Shown in pieces: positions 35,801 through 47,689 of a stretch of DNA of 64,000 nt. Below the pieces are notes generated by a model, which ran no database searches, was not told where the DNA came from, and saw only the letters and a program-made list of their open reading frames with translations. The position numbers were made by a program, and so were the translations under genes. Position 1 is the stretch's first letter; every line of letters begins with the position of its first letter. Source of the stretch: Tetradesmus obliquus (lineage: Eukaryota; Chlorophyta; Chlorophyceae; Sphaeropleales; Scenedesmaceae); NCBI GenBank assembly GCA_030272155.1, contig CP126202.1, positions 3,307,501 to 3,371,500 of the forward strand, given 5' to 3'.

Positions 35801-38800
35801 CAGTGCTGGGTCCTGCTGCTGCACCAGCTGCAGTGCTGCAGCGTGCTCTCCACTCGCAGCGAGAGCTGACACAACCGTGGTCAGCGCAGCTGTGCTCAGC
35901 TTCTCACTACTGGATACAGCCTGCTGCTGTGTTGCGTGCGTCTGCCACAGCTGCAGCACCCTGCTGCTGCCACCTGCTGTCTCCGCTGCCGCTTGCTGCT
36001 CGATCAAGGCGCTGCTTACTGCTGCCGGCAGCCCTTGCTGTGCTGCTGACCAGCTGCCAGTGTCCTGCAAATCCAGCAGCAGCTGGTACAACTGCCACGA
36101 CTGATCAGCTGAGCGCCTGCTGGCACTGGCAAGCAGCAAATCGCACAGCAGGCTGTGTGCTGCAGCTGCCGGTGCAGTGCTGCAATGCTGCTGCAGCCAA
36201 GCCAGCAGCTGCTGCCACTGCTGGTCGTCTGCTGCTGTGCCAGGCAGCAGAGCAGCTGCTGCAGCTGCATCTGGTGCCTCTCCCTGCTGCAGCAGCACTG
36301 CAACAGCTTGTTGCGCCAAAGCACCACTGCCAGAGCTACTAGCTGCCGCCGCAGCACTGCCTGAGCCCTGCCCTAGTGCTGCTATCAGCAGGTTTGGCGG
36401 CAGCTGCTGCAGCAGCTGTTGCTGCTCCGCATGCTGCAGCAGCTGCTGCACAGCCGACGCCTGCCTGCTGTCCACTGCTGCTTGCAGCAGCTGCTCAAGC
36501 AGCCGCAGCGGAACCGCTGCAGAGCCTAGCAGCAGGTCTGACACAGCTGCATCTGCTGCCATAGCAGCTGTGACAGCTGTTGCTGCTTCAGGGGACAGAG
36601 GCTGGTACACTTCAAAAGCTGCTGCAGCAGCAGCCTGCCACAGCCGCTGCAGATGTTTCATGAAATAGCCGCCCAAGGAGCCCTGTGCTGCTGCTGCTAC
36701 TGCAGCAGGTGCTGCTGCTGTCAATGCAGCTGACGTCACAGCAGCCACATCTGCGCTGCTCAGCTGCAGCTGCTGCGCCTGCTGGGTCACTGTCTGGAAC
36801 AAGCTGACGTCTCTCATTCCTGCAGCACCGGCTGATGCAGCACACAGCAGCCCCGGCAGTGCAGCGGGTCTGGGCACATGCGGGTGCTGCTGCAGCAGCG
36901 ACAGCACTCGGGCCACCATAGGCTGCAGCTGCTGCACTGGTCGATTGTCCATGCTGTAGACTGCTTGCAGAGCAGCGCAGACACCATGCAGCAGCAGCAC
37001 ACCAGCAGGCACGGTTGCCGCAGCTGAATCGGCAGCAAGCTGCTCCTGCTGCAGCTTCTCTGCTACCTCCAGGATAGGCAGCAGCAGCTGCTGCTGCAGC
37101 ACGGCACTTGACTGATGCATCCCCTGCTGCACGACTGCTGCGGCTGATGTCAGCACTGCCTGCTGCAGCTGCTGTGCTATCCACTCCGCATCCTGCTGGT
37201 GATTTAGCACAGTACCTGCTGCTTCCAGTGCAGGCTCAAGCAGCAGCGCAGCGCTGAAGCTGTCCAGTTTCATCTTCTGCTGCAGCTGCTGTGCTAGCCA
37301 TGCCTCATCTGGCCTCCTACCGCCAAAGGCACGCAGGCTGCTCAGCGCAGGGTCAGTGGCGGCAGACACTGCAGCCTGCCACACAGTAGTGATGGCCTCT
37401 GCTGAGCCTGCAGCAACAGCAGCAGCAGCAGGCAGGCAGGCGTTCCAAAGGCTACTCCCGCTTGTGGTGTTTATCATGGCATGTGCATATTGGCACTCAA
37501 GTCGAGTCTGTATGCAACTCTGAAAGCTGCTGGCAGCCAATTCAGGCAACCCACCCGCTGCCATGCCCAAGTGGCAGACATGCATATTTATGTGTTTTAT
37601 GTTATGTTATGTTATGTTTATGCATAGTCACACTAGCAAACCATCAGCTGCTGGTGTTGTAGGTAGGGCAAGCTGCCAGCAATGCCAGCTGATACATGAC
37701 ACAAAATCAGCCGAAGCTTGTCATTGCTAAACACCGCACCTGATGCACGTGCCAGCCGCAGCACGTGCTCATATTCAGCAGCATGAAGCAGGGGAACCCT
37801 GCGCAGCAGGTCCAGCAGTGCAGGCTGCAGCCCCCAGGCAACAGCCTGCCTGGCGAGCAGCTTCATGCAGGCCTGCAGCAGCGCCTGCGCCTCAGGGGGC
37901 TGCTGCTGGAATGGCTGCTGCTGCAGCACTGAGCGCAGGATGGTGCAGGCAAGCGCGGACGACTGGGCCGAGGGGTCTGAATCTTTAAAGCCAACCAATC
38001 TGCAGTGCACATGAACAACAGAGCATACGAGTACACTGGCATGGAAGCAGGCCGTTTCACCAAGATAGCCTGCACTGGCAACTGACACATGTGCATGTCG
38101 CAAAACATGACTTTGCACTGATTTTGCCTGCCAGGGTCCTGCAGCAAGCTTTGGTTGCGAGAGCCACATCCTTGCTACCAGGCCATGTGCGTGCTCACAT
38201 GGCTTGGCATATACAGCCACCAAGCTTCACGAGCTCCGTAAGCTAGCTGACCCGACTTGAGCACGTAAGCAATGTGTGTTCATAACAATACACAGACGCA
38301 GAAGAAGAGCAAAGGCGGGCACAGTTCAGCTCGGGTTTGCATTGCAAATGGTGAGACTTACGCGCATGCATTACAGATGTCCAGCAGCTGCCATGCCTCA
38401 TCATCCGGCTGCTGCAGCCGCTGAGCAGCCAGCCTCAAGTGTGCAGTGCCAATCGAAATTCTCAGTGAGGCCAAAGCGCACGCCTTCTGACTTGGCGGAC
38501 TTGCTGCTGCTGCCACCAACCAGACGGAGCTTCGCAGCTGCAGGGGCCCCAGTGGGACGAGCAATAAAATATTACTGTGGTCGATTGCTGCTGCTGCCGT
38601 GCTGCTGAGGCTCCAGCCCAAGCTGCAGATGCGCTGCGCCAGCAGCTCTCCTGGCACTGACCGTGATGACATGTAGTCGCCAACAGCCCTGCAGAGTGAG
38701 GAAAGAGCTGTAGTTACCGGTTTGAGGATAATGCAAGTCCCATGAAAACATTTAACATTCACACGGCTTGCATCTAAAGCTGATTATGTTCACTGTGTGT

Positions 38801-39249
38801 GCTGGGTGGATCTGAGTCAGGCTTGGCCGGTTGCGAGCATGCTGCCCAATACATGTGGATGACCTGTAGCTGAAGCCAGGCAGGGGCAGCTTCTCACCAT
38901 AGGTACTGCTGCGGCACGGCGTTCTCCCCCATCAGCAGCCGTGCTGCAGCAGGGCTGCTTGCAGACCGCAACACATGCAAGTGCGCGAGGGCTACTGGCA
39001 GCCAGGGAGTTGTGCCCCCTACTGGCAGCATGTTGGTGCTTGAGGTGATCCTCCACTCGCTTAGCTGTCCCCACCACATTTGCAATGCATCTGCCAACGC
39101 TGGATCAACAGGCTGCAGCTGCTGCCCACTGCCTGCTTGTACGCCGGCACTGGCAAACAGCTTCTGCAGCTGCTGTGCAGTGCCATCCCTGCTTGTAGCA
39201 CACATCAGTATTTTGTCAAGCTGCTGCTGCATGCCGGCCAAGGTGCTGC

Positions 39250-39290
<41 letters not shown>

Positions 39291-42200
39291 CTCCTACCGC
39301 TGCTGTTGTCTGCTGCACAGGCGCTGCGGGCTCTGGCATCGATGGTAGGTGGGAAGCTGCTGCTGCTGTTGGCGGCTTTCTGGTGTGCTGCTAAGTAAGC
39401 GGTTGCCTTGACGTCACCGCGTGTTGCAATCATCTGCCGGAAATCGTTGCACATCAGCAGCGGTGTAGTGCTAATGAGGTCCATGGACTTGGATCGCACC
39501 GGAAATGAAGGCGCCAGGGCATCAGCGAAGCGCAGCACCAGTCTGCAGGAGAAGCAGTCGCAGTGAGTGCGGGGAGACGCACATGACTTGGATGGCAGCA
39601 ATGGACCTTTGCTGACCTTGGCAGACCTGGCAAGACAGGCAGGACGCTTGGCATGCTCATGGGTGCGCAAGACTGCTGCACCAGTACACCATCCTGCAGC
39701 TGATGCATGCCATGCCCACCTTGCCACGAAGATGCTGTGCTTCTCCTTCATGAGCTGCTGCGCTGCTGCCACTGCTGCCGGGCCCGGCTTGCCGCCTGCC
39801 TCCTGCAGGGCCAGGCCCACAATGTCCAGCCAGTAGAAGCTGAAGGACCAGCAGTTGAAGGTGTCATCAACCAGCTGCAGCAAGGACAGTATGGTTGCAG
39901 GAACACCTCGTGCGCATCAGATACAGCAGAGCTCCAATGGAATATTTACTACAGAGTGATTACAGAGTGACTAGTACGACGTAGGAAAAATTGTGAAGAA
40001 AGCTATGTTGCAAGAAGCAATCCTGTCAAGAATATATGTCTACTGTTGCTCAACCAATGCTACAGCTGCCACAACACACCAGCTGTTGCGCAGGACAGCA
40101 GCCTACATGCAACAACAGATCATTGCATTTGCCCGACGGCAGCTCGCTTCTGGTGGAAAGCACCTGAAGAATCTGAGACTGTAGCATGCAGAGATAGATG
40201 CGCAGCATCAGCACTCCATTCCTCTGGAAGGCGTCACAGGTCAGCATGCGCTTCGTGAATGCCTCATCCCCCTGCTGAAGTGGCATTGCACGCGCAGCCT
40301 CCTGCAACCTGCACCAGTTTGCAGCAGCACATGCTCAGGTTCGCAAGTGCATGCGTCAACAAGCATGCGTGAGACCATATGCAAGGCAACAAGGCGAGGC
40401 CGCCTGCCGAGTAAGGCATGTTGAAAAGCACAGCGACGAAGGATGATACAGGATTACACAGGACTATCTGTACAACAATCACTGCTGCACGGTGCAATCC
40501 ACTGGCGAATGCTTACACTGCTAATGCTGCTAGCCCTGGCAGTTGCCCATACGTGACCGCGGCCTCCGTTTCCTGCCTGAACTCTTTTAACTGCTTTGAG
40601 GACAATATGGGATTGGACTGGCTGGCTAGCTGCAGCATCACCATCTCCGCTGCTGCATCTGCGCGGCTGTCGGTGCCCGGCATTTGCTCCCTGAGCGGCT
40701 TCAGAGCCTGCAAGCAGAGCACGTGTCAGTGTTGCGCTTGCTGAGATGGCTTCTGCGCGTGCCTTTGCACAATAGGTGGACAGTCAGAGACACAGGTGAA
40801 TCAGACAATGAGAAAGAGAGAACAGATGTATTTGCAATTGGAAAGGTTAAACTGGCAAACAGTCCTGCTTCCACACAAAGCCATTGCCAGTTGCAAAAGT
40901 AGGGCCACAGGCTCACCCACTAAGGAGCCAGACAAGGCTCATGGGGTCATTGCAGTGAAGGCTCAACCTGGTGCTAGCCTTGACGAAGTGCACCTGGCAA
41001 CCTTGAGGCTGAGGTTCTCAGCACTTTCCGCTTATACACATACAGGATTGGCACAGCTACACTCAGAAACAACCATGCATTGCGTAGCGTCACCCAGGCA
41101 GATGCAGCCACAGCAGCACAGCCGACTGAGCATGATTGCTTCAGCATTGAGGAGTGTCTGCATGCGAGGCTGTCTTCTAGTGTTTGCTGTTCTCACCGCG
41201 ATCGCAGGTGCCCAATCCCCCAGAGGCCGGTTGCCCTGCAGCTGCTCCATCGCTGTGATGTGCATGATGCTGGCGACTGTCTGGTGGGCTGAGAAGCGCA
41301 GCAGCGACGCAGGCATCATGCCGGGTGATGCGTGCTGACCATACGTCTTTTCAGGGTTGCTGTGCACAGCAGACTCAAACATGTAGGTGGCAGATGACAT
41401 AGCTGCGACTGTTGCAATGTCACTGGGGTCTTGCAGTGTGGACAGCGCAGTATCCACAATTTCCACAAACTGTGCTAATATGGCAAACCTGCAGGACAGC
41501 AGACGCGGATCAGCAGGGCAGCTGCTACAGCAGCAGGCTCGCCATAACACACATTGATGCTTTGGTGTATGGACACTGCAGCACAACGTGCACTTGTGTC
41601 GCACTTTGCAAGGGATACGCACACAAGGATTTCACAGTCAGGCCAGGACAGGGGGTGCATAGTGTTGCTGTCGCTGCTTTCCTTTGCATAGCTGTGTCGG
41701 GCACATGCACATGCACAACCAACCATTCTTTACCTGTCGCCCGTGAAATCCAGCATGCATTCTGTCCTGACGCATGTAGGCGGCTGAGAATAAGACTGGG
41801 TAGCCTGCAGCAGCAGCTCCTGCACTATCGGTGCTGCTGCGGCATCCGCTGCACTTGACATCCCTTTCCATACCATGGAGGCCACCTCTTTCAGCGGCCC
41901 ACCCAGGTTTAGAGATTCGCCAAAGACATCTCCATTGACGGTATCCCAACCGACCAACATGACGCGGCCCATGTCAGGCATAACAAAGGCTGACCAAGCT
42001 GCACGGTTGCACATCTGCGTTGACCTGCACAGCGCAAAGGCCAGCTGCGCCAGAAGCTGGTTTGCTGATGCAGCTGGCAGCTGCTGCACTTGCTGCTGCA
42101 GCCGCTTCAGCTCGGCCATGCTGACACTATCACCCGGCTGCTTTGCAGGCTGCTGCTTCAGCACCTCGCACAGCAATGCGTAAGCCAGCCCTGCTGTTGT

Positions 42201-42503
42201 TGTGGCCAATCTGGCATGGCGTTGCACATGCGGCAAGATAGCTTTATGGTAAAGGCGCTGCAGCGAGCTGTACGTCTGCAGGATGCTGCTCAGCAACTGG
42301 TTGTGCTGTGCCTCTTGTGCGAGAGGGCCGCTGCTGATCAGCGCCTGCTGTGCTGCTTCTGCCTCCTGCATGGCTTTTTCCAAAGATGACAACAGCTTAG
42401 GATCTGCTACCAGCTCATAGACTGCCTCGTCAACATCGTCTGCAGCTTCTACAGCTGCTGAGACCTTCGAAGCTGCAGGTACCACTGCCGCACCATAGCG
42501 GGC

Positions 42504-42584
<81 letters not shown>

Positions 42585-42758
42585 AATGCTGGCACTATTG
42601 GAGGAGCTCATGCTGCTAGGGTGGTTCCAGGCGCGTGAAGCAGCAGCACTGTGCCTGCATGACCTTCTGGCGCTGCATCCCGCTAGTGAGGGCGAGCATA
42701 GCTGCCTACTGCCGCGCTGCAGCACACTGTGCTGCCTGTACAACCCGACAGAGTGCAT
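32815..42758 (-). CDS. Giant helical-repeat (PPR-like) protein, probably plastid-targeted
   Basis: Eleven exons join in frame to about 2350 residues: 42758-41734, 41488-41197, 40707-40553, 40308-40164, 39874-39720, 39542-38898, 38688-38362, 37999-37740, 37557-34612, 34344-33476 and 33039-32815. The first residues are basic and Ser/Ala/Arg-rich without acids (GSRQLCSPSLAGCSARRSCR), like an algal plastid transit peptide, followed by a poly-Ser run of about 26. Then comes a mostly helical globular region, then some 1300 residues of Gln/Ala/Leu-rich helical hairpins. One near the end (DAQTYGLLAQLYAAAGQYKT) resembles a PPR or TPR unit. Such proteins usually bind organelle transcripts. The exon 8-9 junction (TCAG|GTGCGG to GGCATGGCAG) is in frame, but reading on instead gives a stop at 37633, which would make two genes. 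No match to a named factor. Confidence 0.7.
37598..37620. repeat. Short TTATG pentanucleotide repeat
   Basis: About four TTATG units lie inside the intron proposed to join the two halves of the giant gene. Confidence 0.8.
39241..39293 (-). repeat. In-frame AGC run encoding poly-Ser
   Basis: CTG units on the plus strand read as AGC (Ser) codons inside exon 6 of the giant gene, interrupted by AAC (Asn). Confidence 0.8.
42505..42583 (-). repeat. Poly-Ser coding (CAG/AGC)n tract near the N-terminus
   Basis: About 26 CTG units on the plus strand are read as AGC, giving uninterrupted Ser between the transit-like leader and the first folded region of the giant protein. Confidence 0.85.
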
Positions 42759-43378
42759 GGCACCGGAGCTCAGCAGCACTAGCCTACAGCACAGTTGGCT
42801 AATATATATGATTTAGAAACATGCGTGTGTCTGCTTGATCGTGTCCTGCAAAACGCGCGGGAGCTGTATCCGTGCTGAGGTGCGCTATCCGTGCTGGCCG
42901 TGGGTGGCACGGACCGAGCTTTCAGAGGCGTGCCAACAACTGCAGGAAGTTGAGGATAGCTTATACTTCCTACTGAAACCGAAGGACTGCATTAGCGAGA
43001 TCTAGGGTTTTCAGCAACATGTGCGTGGTCAATCTGTGGCGGTTCACCCCCAGACTGGGGACCCCACTGGGGCTTGCCTATGTGCTGCTTGTTCTGTAAC
43101 CACCATAGCATTCATGCGAGAGACACAACAGCCTACATGGGACACCTGCCAATGCCTCTGTCCAGCATAGCGCCGGCGATGGAAGCACCAACATGTTCTG
43201 CTGCCTGCTTACAACACATGGGCTCTGTGTCAGCACAAATTCAGCATGATCGGTGTATGCAGTGCCTGGTGCTTTACGCTTTGCCTCAACAATCATCTCA
43301 CAACAACGGCGTCAAGCCACCCTCAGTGACCATCAACACCTGCTGACGAGCACATCCGAAACACCACGTTTGCGGTCA
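42759..43378. other. Intergenic region between two minus-strand genes
   Basis: Carries the presumed promoter and 5' UTR of the giant gene and the 3' UTR of the Josephin gene. No gene or clear element is seen. Confidence 0.5.
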
Positions 43379-43399
43379 TTATGTGGCTGCATTGCCATC

Positions 43400-43438
<39 letters not shown>

Positions 43439-45045
43439 GACCACCAGCATGACGTGTGCCCCGTCAGCCAGCTGCTGCTGCAGGTGCCTGCGCAGCCGGC
43501 CTGCCCCGCCATCCGCCACATCAGCCTCCTCAGTGATAAAGCTGCAGGGGGCTGGCAGGCGGCTGTCTAGGTTCCACCTGCAGCCAGGAGCAGCAAGAGC
43601 AGCGGCAGCAGCAGCAGCAGCAGCAGCGTCGGCAAATGGGCCAGCTTAAACAAGGGACCCACATGCCCTGTAGCTGTCGTCACCAGCTAGCAGACATGCA
43701 CGCAGCCAGTGCCTGTATCCCGTCACCGTGCTTGACTGTTTCACTTACTGGTGTAACGCTCTGTGCAACCTTTCAACCCTGACACAGACTTCAACTACAT
43801 GAAGACAGCATGTGGGAGAGCTGTTTGTTGTCTGCAGCAAGCTGCCATCCACCTCACCAGCTGCCGTGCAGCCACTTGGTGGCCAGCCAGTGCCGCCCTC
43901 GCGTGAGCGACGCCCACCACCCGTCCCCAGCAACGTTCAGCACGATGCCAACCAGCTGCTGCTGCTGCTGCTGCTGTCTGCTACTATGTTGGTTGTTGCT
44001 GCTGCATGGCAGCTCTGCAGCACTGCTGTCAGTTGCACCACTGGGCTGTGCTGACTGCTGCTGCACCGCTTGACGCTGCTGCAGCTGACATGCTTCCTGC
44101 TGCAGCTGCTGATGCGGTCGCTGCCCTTGGACAGGTTGGTGTCCAGCCTGTTGCTGTACAGGTGGCTGCTGCTGTTGCTGCTGCTGCTCTGCCTGGTCGT
44201 GTTGTGGCTCCTGTTGCGCTTCTAGTGCTACCTCCTGCTGTCCTTCTACTTGCTGTTGCTGCTGCTGCTGCGAAGGTGCTTGCTCCTGTGCTTGCGCATC
44301 GCACTGCGGTGCTTGCTGCTGCTCCAGCTGCTGTGCGCACGGCTGCTCCAAGGGCAAGTTGAGTAGCTGCGTGTCCCTGGCATCATGCCACTTCAGCTCC
44401 TGCATACCAGAGCAGTATACACCTGAATCACTCAGTCTTAGACAGCTGGAGTCAACAGCGGCTCCAGCAGTGCAGGGCGTCCAAACACAATAATGCGTGC
44501 GAAGTGAAACTGGTGTGGCAGCAACATGGCAGCTTAACCAGGGCCAGCTGCTGCTGCAAGGGTTGGGTCAGCTGATGTCTTGATGAATTTCTTCAAACAT
44601 GTTGTGGGTCCCTGCAGCAAACAACGTGCTCACCAGACCTAGCGACTCGAGAGCAACAGCTAGCACATTCACATCATAGTTCCCAAGGAACAGCGTCCTG
44701 CAAAGCAAAACAGAAGCAGCGTGAGTAATATACACATGAACATCTTGCACCGACCCCAAGCCATGATTTTATACGCATATTTGCTTGGACTGGCGACATG
44801 CTGTCTAAGCTGCAGCTAGCGCTAACAGCTGCTTGTATGCTGCTACCAAACACCACCGCTGACAGCCATTGCAACCCCAAGGGCAGCAGTAAACATGACC
44901 ACATTGCTTCACATATGGCTTTCGAGGCTCACCTTTGTGCTTGTATGCTGTCGGCAAGTTTGTTGAGGCTAGCAATGCTGAACGCTTCTCGCTGCACCAG
45001 GTTGTTGATTGCATGCTTCAGGCAGTGCTGCCGGTGCTGCCTTTC
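43379..45045 (-). CDS. Josephin-domain deubiquitinase with Gln-rich insert (first exon missing)
   Basis: Four exons join in frame for 305 residues: 45045-44933, 44697-44634, 44399-43858 and 43577-43379. They encode the whole Josephin core. The catalytic Cys lies in QHCLKHAINNLVQRE, followed by FLGNYDVNVLAVALESLGL, His in GRHWLATKW and Asn in GSWWNLDSRLPAP; the end is HVMLVVK. Josephins are cysteine proteases that cleave ubiquitin chains (ataxin-3, JOSD1/2). Two oddities: about 140 Gln-rich residues are inserted inside the domain between LEQ and VGIVLNVAG, and the protein ends in about 12 Gln followed by HDGNAAT. The start codon must lie in an upstream exon that I could not find; the related MYH at 45140 does not splice in phase. 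Family call firm. Confidence 0.9.
43400..43436 (-). repeat. C-terminal poly-Gln coding (CAG)n tract
   Basis: About twelve CAG codons on the minus strand follow LVVK at the end of the Josephin gene, nine codons before the TAA. Confidence 0.85.
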
Positions 45046-46191
45046 CTGCAAGAAAGAATGAGACATACAATCTTTAACTCTTCCCTATGCCAACCCAACA
45101 TTTGCTGTGCAGCAGGAAGCACTTGCATGGTACATCAGTAGCTATCTCCACATGTGCTGCTGCTGTTGCTGCTGCTGCTGCTACACAGTGGCAGTGCCAG
45201 TGAGGTGGTAGCAGTGCAGAACATGTTCAAATTGTTCACGATGGATGTTTTGTTGCTTTACATTCATGGCTGTCTCCAAGCTTTGTAGGCTTGTCACTAG
45301 GGCTCTGGTCCGTGGCTGTGTTGACAAGTATGGGTGCGATCTTCTGCCGACAATCACGCGTTATCCGTGTCATGTAGCTGAAACTGGTCTTGTGTGCACC
45401 GCGCAGCCCGTCCAGTCCTGGATTTGCTCTGGACTTTTTTGCTATTGTGTCTCGGGTCCTCTTCATTTTCCCATTCTCACTGCATCGGTATTCTCTGCGT
45501 GCGTGTTGTCGATTGCTCCCGCGGCCTTCCATGCCCGGCCATGCCAGGCTGTGCAAGCAGTGACTTCGCAACCTTTCACTTGGGCATCGCCTAATCGTCG
45601 CCACTACGGGGCTCATTTGCAGCAGTATGTCTGGCAGGAGGCTTTCTGCTCGGCTGCGTGCGCTTGCAGGCACTGGCAGTGGCTCTGCAGACCAAGATAC
45701 GGAGGTATGCTGATGCTGTTGCTGCCACATGGCCAGCTGCGGTCAGGGATCAGCACACAGCTAAGCAGATCTGGCAGCAGCCTTGTCCATGCATGGCCAA
45801 TCTGCTGGAGTTTCAATTAGCTGGTTCGCAGGTAGCCAGCATGCAGCTGCGGTGCTTTGCAGCAATCCAATGTTTGTCCTGCAGCAGTCTGCACGCCACA
45901 TGCTGCAATGCACTGTCCTGCAAGTAGCGCGCACCTGCAGCTGCCTAACACATCCAATACTTCAACCAACAGTGCCTTCCATCACACGCGCACATGAAAA
46001 CAGACAAACGTACCAAGCGCAACGACCAAGGCACAGCCTGTGAACACGCCAGGCTTCCTGGCTTCATCACAAGCACTCCATGCATGATCAACTGCCTGGC
46101 AGTTGTCACAGCTGTTGGTCCTGCACCGCACCACACCCCTGATCTTCCATTGAACTCTGTGCCGCTGTGCCTTGCCTTGTCCTGCAAGCAG
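45046..46191. promoter_or_regulatory. Divergent region between Josephin and DCAF11-like genes
   Basis: About 1.1 kb that must hold the missing first Josephin exon, the promoters of both genes and the 5' UTR of the DCAF11-like gene. A short (CTG)n run lies at 45158-45182. A plus-strand frame open from 45994 joins the DCAF11-like start in frame, but an acceptor-like TGCAAGCAG just before 46192 suggests a 5' UTR intron instead. Confidence 0.45.
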
Positions 46192-47654
46192 ATGCATGAA
46201 GGTTCTGCTGCTGCCCCCATGGGTGCAGAAGAAGAGCAGGCGCCAATGATTGGACCACAGCCGCCGCCAGCAGCAGCAGCAGCAGCTGATGCAGACACCA
46301 GTGATGCTGACGAGGACGAAGAGGGTCAGTAGACGGTGTTCAACAGCACATGTTGTGATATCGGATTGGAGCGTTGTTGTGCCCACATGTGCCCACATGT
46401 GTAGCAGCGCACTACGCTGGCAGCCAGCGCTGGTGCACGACTGTGCAATGGCGCTCGCATGTTCTCAAATGAAGTTAGTGCATGATGCAGGTGCACAGAT
46501 CAGCATTTGCACCCTCTGAGCAACTGACCAACCAGCAAGCATGGCAGCTGATGCAGCAGTACGCAGATGTGCGTGAGCGTCCGATGCTTCTGCGCCTCTG
46601 AGACTACATGCTCTGCTTCAGCTCCCTCAAACACATGCATTCACGCTTGTCATTGTACCATGTTGCAGCTGAGTCAGCTGATGACGACGATGATGATGAA
46701 GATGATGATGATGATGACGACGATGACGAAGATTCAGATGATTGGGAAGAAGAGGCAACGGAGGCTGCCGGGGAGGGAGACGAAGCAGAGGAGGAAGATG
46801 AGCCTGCATTTATGCGCAGCCATGTGCTGCGCCTGCTGTTTGGAGGCGGCGGCCGCGGCAGGTGCGCTGCGCAGCATGTTTTAGGCACTGGGGGTTGAAG
46901 AAGTGCGTCGCGCATGTGTGTTTCCTATGCATTGTGCTGCTGCGTAATGCGCGGCCAAGCGGCTGCTGCTGTTTGCCCCTGCTGCTGGCGCGTCGTGTTG
47001 CAGTACAGCTTGTGTTGTGTTTACTCACTACGAGATTCAAGCACCTTGCTGCGGCAGGGAACGACAACTGAGCATGTGCCGCCTGCATCCTGCTGGTCAG
47101 TTTGTGGTTTGTAACAATGTTGCTACGCTATGCTGCATCTGCTTCTGCAAGCGTGTGCCGCCAGACCTGCAGAAGCTGCCTCTGACCATCACGCAGCTGA
47201 GAAGCATCTACATCTGCTGTGTTTCCATTATTATGTTTATGTTTTCTGCCGCAGGCGTGTACCGCCAGACCTGCAGAAGCTGCCGGTGCCTATTGTGCCC
47301 CTGCAGGGCGACCTGGCAGCGCAGCTCAACGCTGCAGCCAGTGCGCATGATGTGGGGCAGTGGGGCCCTATCTGGGTGAGCTTCTGGAGTGAGGGAGCAC
47401 AGTGTGGAGTGTGGTGCGGCTGCAGCAGCTGTGCTGCCTGTCGCTGTGAGAGAGCTCTGCAGTACTTGCACAGTCATGGTGCATTACTATGCGTGCCGCC
47501 TACCCAGTTCTGCTGCCTTTACTGCCGCCACCAAATGCTGCAGGCTTGCCTAGACAGCAGCTTTGACTCGAGCCAGGCGCCGCTTGTCTCTACAGAGCGC
47601 CTGCAGCAGCTGCTGCACGAGCAACAGCTGCAAGCTGCACTGCAACGCCAGCAA

Positions 47655-47689
<35 letters not shown>

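Noticed and set aside
34580-37585. Long open frames on the plus strand opposite the giant gene, rich in Cys, Leu or Ala
   Set aside because: They are the other readings of CAG/CTG-rich coding sequence; the minus-strand frame has matching splice phases on both sides.
45245-45820. Plus-strand 191-codon frame before the DCAF11-like gene
   Set aside because: No similarity to the conserved N-terminus of that family and no splice path into 46192 found.
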